Part shown: positions 34,218 to 42,881 of the stretch, piece by piece
Layout: every line of letters begins with the position of its first letter
Numbering within the stretch: position 1 is the stretch's first letter
Assembly (NCBI GenBank): GCA_937952285.1
Contig: CALFZE010000104.1
Coordinates: 1 to 64,000 of the forward strand
Direction of reading: 5' to 3'
DNA: 64,000 bases
Origin: UBA2428 sp002343545
GTDB lineage: Bacteria; Bdellovibrionota; UBA2428
Program-made: the position numbers and the translations under genes
The notes under the pieces: generated by a model
What the model was told of the DNA's origin: nothing
The model's input: the letters and a program-made list of their open reading frames with translations, nothing else
Databases searched by the model: none

Positions 34218-35354
34218 ATGACGGCTAAAATCAGCTTCAATCGCCCTACCTTAGCCGGCCGTGAGATGGAGTATCTCGAGCGGGCGGTTCGCAACGGACA
34301 CATCTCCGGGGACGGGGAGTTCACCCACCGCTGCCAAAGTCTCCTCGAGCGGGAACTCGGCGCCCGGAAAGCCCTTCTCACGACGTCCTGTACGGACGCC
34401 CTCGAAATGGCTGCGATTCTTCTGGACGTCCAGCCCGGAGACGAAGTCATCGTTCCTTCCTTCACTTTTGTTTCGACGGTCAACGCCTTCGTCCTAAGGG
34501 GCGCCAAGCCTATTTTCGTGGACGTTCGTCCGGATACCCTGAACCTCGACGAACGGCTGATCGAAAAGCATCTATCGCCTCGAACAAAAGCCATCGTCCC
34601 CGTTCACTACGCCGGCGTTGGCTGCGAAATGGACGCCATCCTCGAGATCTCCGCGAAGTTGAAAGTGCCGGTGGTCGAAGACAACGCCCATGGGCTCTTC
34701 GGATCTTACCGCGGCCGCCCGCTAGGCTCGTTCGGATCCCTCGCTACGCAAAGTTTCCACGAAACCAAGAATTTCTCCTGCGGAGAGGGTGGGGTCCTTC
34801 TTATAAACGACGAAGCTTTCGTGGAAAGGGCTGAAATCATCCGCGAAAAGGGAACGAATCGGTCCCGCTTCTTCCGCGGCCAAGTCGACAAATACGGATG
34901 GGTCGATCTTGGATCCAGCTTCTTGCCCTCGGACTTGCTGGCGGCCTATCTTCTCGCCCAACTCGAAGCGAAAGACACGATCCAGAGCAAACGGGAACGT
35001 ATTTGGAACCGCTATTCCGAAGGCCTGCACGATTGGGCGGAACGATCGAACGTTTCTTTGCCCCACATCCCGAAGCACTGTGGGCAAGCCTTCCATATGT
35101 TCTACATGTTGCTCCCGAATCTTGAAATACGCCAACGCCTTATCGCGCATCTCAAAGCACAAAACATCTTGGCGGTTTTCCACTACCTCCCCCTGCACGC
35201 ATCCGAATTCGGACGCAAGCTAGGAGGCCATCCGGGTCAATGCCCCGTAACGGAAGACGTCAGCGACCGCCTACTACGCCTGCCATTTTACAACGACCTT
35301 TCGCCCGAAGACCAAGCACGGGTCATCGAAGTCGTAACGAGCTTCGAAGTTTAG
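34218..35354 (+). CDS. wecE: dTDP-4-amino-4,6-dideoxygalactose transaminase (WecE-like)
   Basis: A PLP enzyme that aminates dTDP-4-keto-6-deoxyglucose at C4 to dTDP-Fuc4N. It follows enterobacterial WecE block by block from memory: GDGEFTHRCQSLLERELGAR, TTSCTDALEMAAILLDVQPG, PVHYAGVGCEMDAI, SFHETKNFSCGEGG with PLP Lys184, and IIREKGTNRSRFFRGQVDKY. Length 378 aa is near E. coli WecE (376). A common DAAQ motif is EDNAHG here. Start ATG 34218 is supported by the candidate promoter; ATG 34170 is the alternative. Its 3' end overlaps the convergent GT2 gene by 32 bases. Confidence 0.9.
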   Translation: MTAKISFNRPTLAGREMEYLERAVRNGHISGDGEFTHRCQSLLERELGARKALLTTSCTDALEMAAILLDVQPGDEVIVPSFTFVSTVNAFVLRGAKPIFVDVRPDTLNLDERLIEKHLSPRTKAIVPVHYAGVGCEMDAILEISAKLKVPVVEDNAHGLFGSYRGRPLGSFGSLATQSFHETKNFSCGEGGVLLINDEAFVERAEIIREKGTNRSRFFRGQVDKYGWVDLGSSFLPSDLLAAYLLAQLEAKDTIQSKRERIWNRYSEGLHDWAERSNVSLPHIPKHCGQAFHMFYMLLPNLEIRQRLIAHLKAQNILAVFHYLPLHASEFGRKLGGHPGQCPVTEDVSDRLLRLPFYNDLSPEDQARVIEVVTSFEV

Positions 35355-36846
35355 ACTTCAAGCGTCGGAGAAAACTTTTAAAACGTGCCGCGAGAGACCC
35401 TTCTTCCGTCGCGGCGCCATCTGAAATGATGACGGAACGCGCCATGAGATTCACTTCGCCGACGGAGACGTCAAGCGCGCGGCCTTTTATCTTCAAGGAC
35501 CGGATTCCAATATCGCGCTCGATCACGAACCATGGGTCGTCCGTAGCAAACAGAAAATTCGGGCCGTTCGAAACGGCAGCATTGTTAGGACATTTTGCGA
35601 TGTCGATAACGTGAGCTACTCCCGCCTCATCTTCCCAGACCAAACTTTCGAGAATGATTTTGTGAAATTCTCTTCCTTCCCAAGGATCCAGACGCAAACA
35701 GCCTTCGACGGGCAATCCTCGTAGATCGACGCTGGCCGAAAAACGGCCGAACGTGTCGACCGAGTAGGAGAAAGATTGCCGCTTGGCTTCGGAGGTTTCG
35801 GTGCCGTAATAAACAGCCCCCTTCACGATCCTCGAAAAATCATGATTGATCGCCGAAATCGAGATCTGATGATCGGCATCCATCTTGAAACAAAGCGCGG
35901 CGGACAATCCGTAGGCGTCCTTGAGCCGGTGACGTCGCTCGTGGTTGGCTTTATCCAGCAACATGTGCAAGCGCAAAGAAGCCGCGACGGCCGACGAGGA
36001 AAGCCCTCTTTGGAAGAGCAGCCGAACCTCTTCGGCTTCGCGATCGAAGAGGGGATCACTGGGGCGCTTCACAAGTTGGCGGTCAAAAGCCTTCGCGAAA
36101 AGTTCGTCCGAGAGACCTTCGAAAGCCCGGGATAAAACGTAAAACATCTCGTTCGCCGTGCGAAGGTCCGTCGTGAAGGCCGGGTGACTAAGATTCGTGC
36201 CGCCTTCGCGGAGGCGGTACCGCGAAAGCGGCTTTTCCAGCACCACGAAACGATTGCGGGCGGCGAGACGCATCCACAATTCGTAGTCCTGCAGCTGCAA
36301 GAGCGACGGCCGGAAGAGTTCCTCGGGCAGCGCCGAACGGCGACAGAAGAACGTCGACGCGTTCAAGAGATTCCCCTGCGAGAAGAGACGCTCCACGAGT
36401 TCCGCCTGGCTAAGATCGAGCACCGGAAAGCACCCGTCCGCCCAGGAAGTCTCGAGGATCGGACGACCCGCGTGATCGATGAACTCGACGGCGCCAAAGA
36501 CGTAGTCGACCCCCGGCTGGGAACAAGCCGCGAGTGAGCGTTCGATACGATCGGGCAAAGCCACATCGTCACCCGAAAGGATGGCCAGGAACTCCCCCTT
36601 GGCCTCCCGCATCCCCCGGTTCAAGCAGCCGCTGGGACCTTGGTTTTCTTGGCGAATGAGCCGTATCCGCTTGTCGCCCATGGCGGCCACGACGTCGGCC
36701 CCGCCGTCCGTCGATCCGTCGTCCACGACGATGATCTCGAGGTGGCGATAAGTTTGGGCGAGCAGACTCTCGATTGCGGGACCGATGAGGTCCCGAAAAT
36801 TAAAGAGGGAAACGACGACGCTGACCAAAGGTTCGGGGGTGCTCAT
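35323..36846 (-). CDS. GT2 family glycosyltransferase with long C-terminal extension
   Basis: The GT-A domain covers about residues 1-230: VSVVVSLFNFRDLIGPAIES, IIVVDDGSTDGG, the donor-binding AILSGDDVALP and the acceptor region QLQDYELWMRLAARN. The remaining 275 residues match nothing I know; the second half is beta-rich (VDTFGRFSASVDLRGLPVEG) and ends in a basic helix, so it may bind a glycan or the membrane. The start is ATG 36844-36846. It converges with the WecE-like gene with a 32-base overlap and diverges from the acyltransferase gene. Sugar specificity unknown. Confidence 0.8.
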   Translation of the reverse strand: MSTPEPLVSVVVSLFNFRDLIGPAIESLLAQTYRHLEIIVVDDGSTDGGADVVAAMGDKRIRLIRQENQGPSGCLNRGMREAKGEFLAILSGDDVALPDRIERSLAACSQPGVDYVFGAVEFIDHAGRPILETSWADGCFPVLDLSQAELVERLFSQGNLLNASTFFCRRSALPEELFRPSLLQLQDYELWMRLAARNRFVVLEKPLSRYRLREGGTNLSHPAFTTDLRTANEMFYVLSRAFEGLSDELFAKAFDRQLVKRPSDPLFDREAEEVRLLFQRGLSSSAVAASLRLHMLLDKANHERRHRLKDAYGLSAALCFKMDADHQISISAINHDFSRIVKGAVYYGTETSEAKRQSFSYSVDTFGRFSASVDLRGLPVEGCLRLDPWEGREFHKIILESLVWEDEAGVAHVIDIAKCPNNAAVSNGPNFLFATDDPWFVIERDIGIRSLKIKGRALDVSVGEVNLMARSVIISDGAATEEGSLAARFKSFLRRLKSKLRSSLRLR

Positions 36847-36879
36847 CCTCGGCGTCGAGGCTAACGGGCCCCCCTCGCC

Positions 36880-36908
36880 GCGACAAGTCTGGCGATTCGT
36901 TTTATAGT
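36880..36908 (+). promoter_or_regulatory. Candidate promoter of the hexapeptide acyltransferase gene
   Basis: GCGACA (36880-36885), 17-base spacer and TATAGT (36903-36908) resemble a sigma-70 promoter; ATG 36930 is 21 bases downstream. Confidence 0.45.
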
Positions 36909-36929
36909 TTTCGTTCGGAGCATAGAAGC

Positions 36930-37403
36930 ATGAATAAGCCCTCTTATTTCGTCCATCCCCAAGCTCTCGTCGACGAAGGCGCGCAGATCGGCGAAGGTTC
37001 TCGCATCTGGGCCTTCGCCCACGTCCTCGGCAAGGCGCGCCTCGGGCGCAACTGCAACATCTGCGACCACACCTTCGTCGAGAACAACGTCGTGATCGGG
37101 GACAACGTCACGCTCAAGTGTGGCGTCTACCTTTGGGACGGACTCATCGTCGAGGACGACGTCTTCATCGGACCCAACGCGACCTTCACGAACGATAAGC
37201 ATCCGCGCAGCGGCAACCGCGATTTCAAACTCCTGCAGACTCGCATCGGACGAGGCGCGAGCCTCGGAGCGAACTGCACGATCCTGCCGGGCATCCAGAT
37301 CGGCGCGGGCGCCGTCGTGGGAGCCGGAGCTGTCGTGACCAAAGACGTCCCCGCGGGCGCCACGGTCGTCGGCAACCCGGCGCGAATTCTCCGCGCCAAG
37401 TAG
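36930..37403 (+). CDS. Hexapeptide-repeat sugar N-acyltransferase (FdtC/QdtC or WbpD type)
   Basis: A left-handed beta-helix acetyltransferase that acts on the amino group of a nucleotide-linked amino sugar. The hallmark order is clear: GSRIWAFAHVLGKARLGRNC, VIGDNVTLKCGVYLWDG, DDVFIGPNATFTNDKHPRS, and the end VVTKDVPAGATVVGNPARIL. Homologues are FdtC and QdtC (3-amino-3,6-dideoxyhexose 3-N-acetyltransferase) and WbpD (3-amino-uronate). FdtA and FdtB homologues lie 1.3-2.8 kb away, favouring FdtC/QdtC. A WbpE-like gene at 55.8 kb makes WbpD possible too. Confidence 0.85.
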   Translation: MNKPSYFVHPQALVDEGAQIGEGSRIWAFAHVLGKARLGRNCNICDHTFVENNVVIGDNVTLKCGVYLWDGLIVEDDVFIGPNATFTNDKHPRSGNRDFKLLQTRIGRGASLGANCTILPGIQIGAGAVVGAGAVVTKDVPAGATVVGNPARILRAK

Positions 37404-37406
37404 CCT

Positions 37407-38672
37407 TTAAAGATTGGGGCCCCACTGGACCGGGGCACAGCCTTCCGCGCTAAAGCCCCGCGATAAGACGCGGGCACGCGGAGCGGGGCGACGAATCGCC
37501 GTACTTCCGAGCATCGCTTCTACGCGATTACCGAAGGTATGGCGCGCTTTGACCACGGCCAAAGCACGCGTCGCCAGACGCGTAGCCTTTTCCCGATCAC
37601 GCACGACCTCGACGACACGCTCGCGCGCTTCCTCAGGAGAGTCGTAGCCCAGGAACTCGCCCTCTTCCTCGAAGAGTTCGTCGAGCTCTTGGTGGCGATC
37701 CGTGACGAGCGGCGTTCCCGACGCCATGATGTCGAAAATCCGGATCGGAAATCCGCTCTTGGCCTGGTGGTGCGCGATGCTGATGCAAGCGCGCGACCCC
37801 TGGTAAAGTTTAGCGAGTTCCTCGCTCTTACCGATGGGCGCGAGACGAAAGCGCGACATCAAGCGGGGACTAAAGACCGGGGCCAGATTCATCCAACTCC
37901 AACGGGTCCCGTGGATACGAAGGTCGAGATCCGACAGCGCGGACAAAACCTCGAGACGCTTGCGCGTCGAAAGAAAGTCATCGATCGCGTTCAAAATTTC
38001 ACGGGGGTCAAGCACGGGCCCAAAGCGGCTTCCGACATCGGCCACGACATCCCGCATGTCATCTTGTTCGTAGGCTTCCACGATATTCAGGAAAGCGACG
38101 AGATCTTGATCGTTCTTCGCGACCTGGCGGAGCAAACTCTGAAAGCCCGACGGTTCCCACAGCGTCCCCACGAAGGAAACGTCGCAAACCTTAAGGGGAG
38201 CCGGCGTGGGACATTCGAACAAAGCGGGATCACAACAAAAGGGAAGGTAATGAAGTTGGCCGGCGCCCAAATCAGGGTGGAGCGCGCAAACCTGCTCGAT
38301 CATGAAGCGCGTCGCGCAGAAGATCCGGTCCGTCGACTTGAACTGACGGAGCGAAGCCGGAAAGCGGCCCGGATTGTCGATGTACCAATAATGGACTTGG
38401 ACGTTCGTCGAGAACTCGCTTCGCACGGCCCCTACGAGTCCGGCCCCATTGAGCGAAACGACGGCTTCCGGCGCGAAATCCCGGATCGCGGCCAACACGC
38501 GGCCTTTATCCTGGGGCGATCGGAACTCGCCCTCCCAGTTCATGAAGTCCGTCGTCTGGACGAAGAGAAATTCTTCGCTTCGACGCGCCAGTTCCGAAAG
38601 AAGTTCCTGTCGGAAAGGATCCAACCGCGAGTTGGATTCCATGTAGTTATCCGAAAGGAACAACAGCCTCAT
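37407..38672 (-). CDS. CgeB-like glycosyltransferase
   Basis: A GT-B type glycosyltransferase resembling the CgeB/DUF3880 group. The N-terminal Rossmann-like half opens with RLLFLSDNYMESNSRLDPFR. The C-terminal half has CDVSFVGTLW, HHQAKSGFPIRIFDIMASGTPLVTD with the Glu/Asp-containing donor site, and LFEEEGEFLGYDSPEEARE, which are typical of the group. Length 421 aa. Its start overlaps the FdtB-like stop by 4 bases, so it is in one unit with fdtA and fdtB, and it may transfer the sugar they make. Confidence 0.75.
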   Translation of the reverse strand: MRLLFLSDNYMESNSRLDPFRQELLSELARRSEEFLFVQTTDFMNWEGEFRSPQDKGRVLAAIRDFAPEAVVSLNGAGLVGAVRSEFSTNVQVHYWYIDNPGRFPASLRQFKSTDRIFCATRFMIEQVCALHPDLGAGQLHYLPFCCDPALFECPTPAPLKVCDVSFVGTLWEPSGFQSLLRQVAKNDQDLVAFLNIVEAYEQDDMRDVVADVGSRFGPVLDPREILNAIDDFLSTRKRLEVLSALSDLDLRIHGTRWSWMNLAPVFSPRLMSRFRLAPIGKSEELAKLYQGSRACISIAHHQAKSGFPIRIFDIMASGTPLVTDRHQELDELFEEEGEFLGYDSPEEARERVVEVVRDREKATRLATRALAVVKARHTFGNRVEAMLGSTAIRRPAPRARVLSRGFSAEGCAPVQWGPNL

Positions 38673-39790
38673 CGCGCCAAAGACCCTACGGTCTCCTGAA
38701 GGGCTGCGGCAACGACGCGCGCGTCCGCTTCCGAAAGGTGCGGTCCGATCGGCAGACTCAAAAGCGTCGCGGCCGACTCTTCCGTCACCGGAAAGCTTCC
38801 TTGACGATAGCCAAGATCTTCGTAGGCTTTCGCAAGGTGGCAGGGGATCGGATAGTGGATTAGCGTCTGGATGCCACGCTTGGCCAGCTCAGCTTGGACT
38901 TCGTCTCGACGCGGAACCTGGACGGTAAAGAGGTGCCAAGAGCTCTGAACGCCCGGGCGCAGCTTCACGCAGCGGATAACGGGGTTTCCGGCGAAAGCCT
39001 TCGAATAGAGATCCGCCAAGCGCTGACGGCGCAGGTTCCACTCATCCAAGTGCTTGAGCTTGACCCTCAGGAAAGCCGCTTGGAACTCATCGAGCCTCGA
39101 ATTGAAGCCCTTCAAATCGTGGTGGTACTTTTTCGAGGATCCGTAGTTACGCAGCTTCTGGATGCGTTCGAAAACCTCGCGGTCATTCGTGCAAATCGCT
39201 CCGCCATCCCCGAAAGCGCCCAGGTTCTTGCCCGGATAGAAGCTGAAGGCGGCGCAATCGCCGAAGGCGCCCGCGCGTTTCCCGTCCACGGCCGAGCCGT
39301 GCGCTTGGGCGGCGTCTTCGATGACCTTGATTCCGTGCTTACGAGCGACCTGAACGAGGGCCGGCAAGTCTCCCATGTGACCGTACAAGTGAACCGGGAT
39401 GACGGCCCGGGTCTTGGGCGTGATTGCCGCCTCAAAACCGGCCGCCGACATCTGAAGATCCTGGGGATCCACGTCGACCGCGACCGGGATCGCGCCCACG
39501 TCCGAAACGGCCAACCAGGTGGCGATAAAGGTATTGGCCGGCACGATGACCTCGTCGCCTCTGCCCACGCCGAGCGCCAAGAGCGCCATTTTCAGGGCAT
39601 CCAGGCCATTCGCCACGCCGAGACAGTGAGTCGTCCCGCAATACTGCGCGAACTCCGCCTCGAAGGCTTCGAGCTCGCGACCCATGATGTACCAACCGCC
39701 CCCCAGGACTCGGAGAGAAGCTTCGTCGCACTCTCCTTTCAGTTCCGTGTAGGTACTGAGCAAATCGAGGAAAGGCACTTTCGTAAGCAC
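38669..39790 (-). CDS. fdtB: dTDP-3-amino-3,6-dideoxyhexose transaminase (FdtB/QdtB type)
   Basis: A PLP-dependent DegT/DnrJ/EryC1 aminotransferase that aminates C3 of dTDP-3-keto-6-deoxyhexose. Typical blocks: VPFLDLLSTYTELKGECDEA at the start, GLDALKMALLALGVGRGDEV, PVHLYGHMGDL, VIEDAAQAHGS and the PLP Lys188 in FSFYPGKNLGAFGDGG. Length 373 aa. It starts 8 bases after the fdtA stop. Gal versus Glc configuration of the product depends on FdtA or QdtA and cannot be read here. Confidence 0.85.
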   Translation of the reverse strand: MLTKVPFLDLLSTYTELKGECDEASLRVLGGGWYIMGRELEAFEAEFAQYCGTTHCLGVANGLDALKMALLALGVGRGDEVIVPANTFIATWLAVSDVGAIPVAVDVDPQDLQMSAAGFEAAITPKTRAVIPVHLYGHMGDLPALVQVARKHGIKVIEDAAQAHGSAVDGKRAGAFGDCAAFSFYPGKNLGAFGDGGAICTNDREVFERIQKLRNYGSSKKYHHDLKGFNSRLDEFQAAFLRVKLKHLDEWNLRRQRLADLYSKAFAGNPVIRCVKLRPGVQSSWHLFTVQVPRRDEVQAELAKRGIQTLIHYPIPCHLAKAYEDLGYRQGSFPVTEESAATLLSLPIGPHLSEADARVVAAALQETVGSLAR

Positions 39791-39798
39791 AGGTTCTC

Positions 39799-40215
39799 CT
39801 ATTTTTTCGAAGCCACGACGCCGCGGAAATCATCGTAGTTCCGATAATAGTCGCTTTCGTCGTAGTGCTCCGATGCGAGGACCAGACAGACCGAGCCCGA
39901 GGAAAAATTCACGAGCTCCCGCCAAACCATCGTCGACACGAGGAGACCTTCGTAGCTCTTATTAAGCGTCACCGTTTTACGTTGAAAACCGTCGTCCAAC
40001 ACGACGTCGAAGCTGCCATTGGCGGCGATGATGAGCTGTTGAAGTTTTCTATGGGCGTGGCCACCACGGGCTTCCCCGCCCGGGACGTCGTAGAGGTAAT
40101 AAACCCGGCGGATATCGAAGGGGATCGGGGATTGACCGCTTTCGATGAAAGTCAGATTCCCGCGCGGGTCCGAAATCTTCGGCAGGCGAACGACTTCACA
40201 AGCCTCAATTCCCAT
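39799..40215 (-). CDS. fdtA: dTDP-4-keto-6-deoxyglucose 3,4-ketoisomerase (FdtA/QdtA type)
   Basis: A cupin-fold isomerase that moves the keto group from C4 to C3, the first committed step to dTDP-Fuc3NAc or dTDP-Qui3NAc. Family motifs are DPRGNLTFIES, YYLYDVPGGEARGGHAHRKL with the catalytic His pair, and ASEHYDESDYYRNYDDF. Length 138 aa matches FdtA/QdtA. The order fdtA, fdtB and a CgeB-like transferase on the minus strand is compact. The upstream enzymes RmlA and RmlB must be encoded elsewhere. Confidence 0.87.
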   Translation of the reverse strand: MGIEACEVVRLPKISDPRGNLTFIESGQSPIPFDIRRVYYLYDVPGGEARGGHAHRKLQQLIIAANGSFDVVLDDGFQRKTVTLNKSYEGLLVSTMVWRELVNFSSGSVCLVLASEHYDESDYYRNYDDFRGVVASKK

Positions 40216-40297
40216 AGGGCTTCTCTACTCAAGCCCCCCTCGTTTATCAAACCCCCGTCTATTGTCACTGCGAACGCCGCCGTCTAAATCCTCTTCG

Positions 40298-42208
40298 GTG
40301 AAGCTCCAAAGATTCCGGGAATCCAAAGTCCGCGTCCAAGCCCGTTTTCGGATCCTGAAGGCCTTCATCCACGTGAACCTCGCCTACCTCAAACGGATCA
40401 TCCTGCGGCTCTTCCGAGGCATCCGCGAACGGCAGTTCATGAGCTACATGAAGATCTTCATCATGTGCTTTCAAAAGCACGCCGCCAAGTTCATCGAAAA
40501 CTTCACCGACATGACCGAAGGCATGGGCGACCTGCAGCACCCACGCCTGCGTAAGCTGCGCGCCATTTCCCTCGGCCTGCACGCCAACATGGCCCGGGAC
40601 GACCGCTTCGGCTTTTCGATTCTGGTGCCCGTCTACAAGCCCCGCCCGGACTTCTTCCGCAAAGCCCTCGAGTCCATGCTCGACCAGACCTCGCCCCGCT
40701 TCGAGATCCTCGTGGGCTTCGACGGGCCGCAACCCGAAGCCGTGGTCGAAGTCGTGGCCGAGCTCCGACGCGCCCGGCCGCAGGAAGCCGAACGCATCCG
40801 CGTCATAGAATGTGACCGTTCCCAAGGGGGCGGGATTTCGCGCACGACGAACCGCCTGGCCGCCGAGGCCCGCCACGAATTCTTGCTCCTCATGGATCAC
40901 GACGATTGGATCCGGCCGGACCTTCTCTTTCGCTACGAGCAAACGCTCCGAAGCGCCGCGAGCCCCGAAACCACCGTCCTCTACTGCGACGAATTCAAGA
41001 TCAACGAACGCGACCAAACGATCATCACGAGCTCGCTACGCAAGCCCGACGCACCGGTTTTCCCCTACATCTTCATCAACTGGATCTGCCACGCCCTCCT
41101 CGTCCACCGATCGCTGTGGCAGAAGACCGCGGGTCTGCGTCCGGATTTCGATGGCGCGCAGGACTACGACCTTTGCCTCCGGCTTGATCTCGCCGGCGCC
41201 CGCTTCGTGAACGTGCCCGTTTTGCTCTACGCCTGGCGTGCCCACTCCGGCAGCACGGCCGGATCGATCAACCAGAAAGACTACGCCTCGGAGCGCGGAC
41301 TCAACGCCCTTACGGACTACGTGCGGGCCAAGGGACTAGACTGGGACACGGCGCCCGGAAAGTTCCCCACTTCCTACCGCGGCATCCCGCGCCGCAAGGA
41401 TCGACCCAAAGTGCTGGCCGTCGTTCCCTTCCGAAACCAGGGGGACATGACGGTCGCCGCGGTTCGCAAGGCCCTCGCTTCGACCGACGTCGAAGTCCAG
41501 GTCTGCTGCATCGACAACGGCAGCACGGACAAGGGCATCGCGCCCCGGCTGGAAGCCCTCGGCGCCGAAGTTCTGCATTCCGACGAGCCCTTCAACTTTT
41601 CGCGACTCAACAACATCGCGATCGAGCGTTCCCGCTACCGCGAGGCACCGTACGTGCTCTTCCTCAACAACGACGTCGAGCTCGAGCCCAATGCCCTTCA
41701 CGAAATGACCCGTTGGATCGACCAACCCGGCATCGGGATGGTCGGCTGCCAACTTTTCTATCCCAAGGACTACGATAAAGAACCCATCCTTCAGCACGGC
41801 GGCGTCGAGCTCGACCCGAACGGCCGACACTTCACGATGCAGTGGGCCCACGTCGACAAGATGTCCTTCGAGGTCTTCTCGGGCTTTTCGCGGGTCCCCC
41901 AAGTCGTCGACGCCGTCACGGCGGCCTGCGCCCTCGTCCGCCGCTCGGATTTCCTCGCGGTTGGCGGCTTCGACGAGATTTACTACCCCATCGCCTTCAG
42001 CGACACGGACCTCGCCGTGAAGCTACGGCGAAAGGGCTTGCTTTGTTTCCAGACGCCCTACGCTCGCGGCATCCACCACGAAAGCATTTCGCGCGACTAC
42101 GGCAACATCGAGGATTTCGAGGCGAGCCGCTGGCTTTATCAGCGACTCCGCACCTCGATCGCCGACGATCCGCTCCACGCCATCCGCGGCGTGCCGAAGG
42201 TTGAGTGA
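40298..42208 (+). CDS. Tandem GT2 glycosyltransferase
   Basis: Two GT-A domains in one 636 aa chain. The first (about residues 108-350) has FSILVPVYKPRPDFFRKALE and LLMDHDDWIRPDLLF; the second (about 365-610) has VLAVVPFRNQGDMTV, CCIDNGSTDKG and LFLNNDVELEPNALHE, the O-antigen-synthase-like pattern of rhamnosyl and related transferases. The first 100 residues are basic and helical, without a match. I chose GTG 40298 because the frame upstream runs antisense through fdtA; the exact start is uncertain. A methyltransferase gene follows. Bifunctional polymerising transferases often have this layout. Confidence 0.82.
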   Translation: MKLQRFRESKVRVQARFRILKAFIHVNLAYLKRIILRLFRGIRERQFMSYMKIFIMCFQKHAAKFIENFTDMTEGMGDLQHPRLRKLRAISLGLHANMARDDRFGFSILVPVYKPRPDFFRKALESMLDQTSPRFEILVGFDGPQPEAVVEVVAELRRARPQEAERIRVIECDRSQGGGISRTTNRLAAEARHEFLLLMDHDDWIRPDLLFRYEQTLRSAASPETTVLYCDEFKINERDQTIITSSLRKPDAPVFPYIFINWICHALLVHRSLWQKTAGLRPDFDGAQDYDLCLRLDLAGARFVNVPVLLYAWRAHSGSTAGSINQKDYASERGLNALTDYVRAKGLDWDTAPGKFPTSYRGIPRRKDRPKVLAVVPFRNQGDMTVAAVRKALASTDVEVQVCCIDNGSTDKGIAPRLEALGAEVLHSDEPFNFSRLNNIAIERSRYREAPYVLFLNNDVELEPNALHEMTRWIDQPGIGMVGCQLFYPKDYDKEPILQHGGVELDPNGRHFTMQWAHVDKMSFEVFSGFSRVPQVVDAVTAACALVRRSDFLAVGGFDEIYYPIAFSDTDLAVKLRRKGLLCFQTPYARGIHHESISRDYGNIEDFEASRWLYQRLRTSIADDPLHAIRGVPKVE

Positions 42209-42215
42209 GCAAGCC

Positions 42216-42881
42216 ATGCTGCGCACCGTCGTCCAGAAAACTCGCGATTTCCTGAAACGCATTTCCCGCCATTCGCGTTCCCAGGCCTATTGGAAGAAGG
42301 CGACAACGACTTTTCTCGCGCCGCCCGAATACTATGATCGTCAGGAAGCCATTATGCGGGAAAGCCTTTTCCCGCGTTTGCCCGACGGGGGCGCCGTACT
42401 GGACATCGGCTGCGGTAATGGGCGTTTTACCTTGCTCTTCGCCGAACGCGCGCGCAGCGTCCTGGGCATCGATATTTCGCCTTCGCTCGTCGCCGAAGCG
42501 ACGAAGATCGCCGCCGAGCGCAACCGCGCGAACGTCGAGTACAAGACCATCGATCTCCTGAAAGAAGAGATCCATGGCGTTTTCGACGTCGTCTCTTGCC
42601 TCGGCGTGACGTCTTGCATCGCGAACGAAGACCTCTTTCGCAAGACCGTCCGCCGTTTGCAGACCCTCGCTCGACCCGATGGCTACGTTGTCACGAAGGA
42701 ATCCCTGAGCCTGGCCAATGACGACGTTCACGAATCCAACGGCTACGTTGCGACCTATCGCAATATCGACCGCTACCTGAAAGAATTCGAAGGCGTGGGA
42801 CTGCGCCTCGATCACGAGATCGAGCTCGCCAACTTCAGCGGCAAAACAAACCGTTTCTTCGTCTTCCGAAAATCGCCCTAA
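42216..42881 (+). CDS. SAM-dependent methyltransferase
   Basis: A class I methyltransferase. The SAM-binding motif VLDIGCGNGRFTLLF is at about residue 64, followed by VLGIDISPSLVAEAT and DVVSCLGVTSCI. Length 221 aa. I chose ATG 42216, eight bases after the stop of the tandem glycosyltransferase; a TTG at 42201 is also in frame. It overlaps the convergent gene by four bases at the 3' end. Placement directly after a polymerising-type glycosyltransferase suggests sugar or chain-end methylation, but no acceptor signature is visible. Confidence 0.75.
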   Translation: MLRTVVQKTRDFLKRISRHSRSQAYWKKATTTFLAPPEYYDRQEAIMRESLFPRLPDGGAVLDIGCGNGRFTLLFAERARSVLGIDISPSLVAEATKIAAERNRANVEYKTIDLLKEEIHGVFDVVSCLGVTSCIANEDLFRKTVRRLQTLARPDGYVVTKESLSLANDDVHESNGYVATYRNIDRYLKEFEGVGLRLDHEIELANFSGKTNRFFVFRKSP

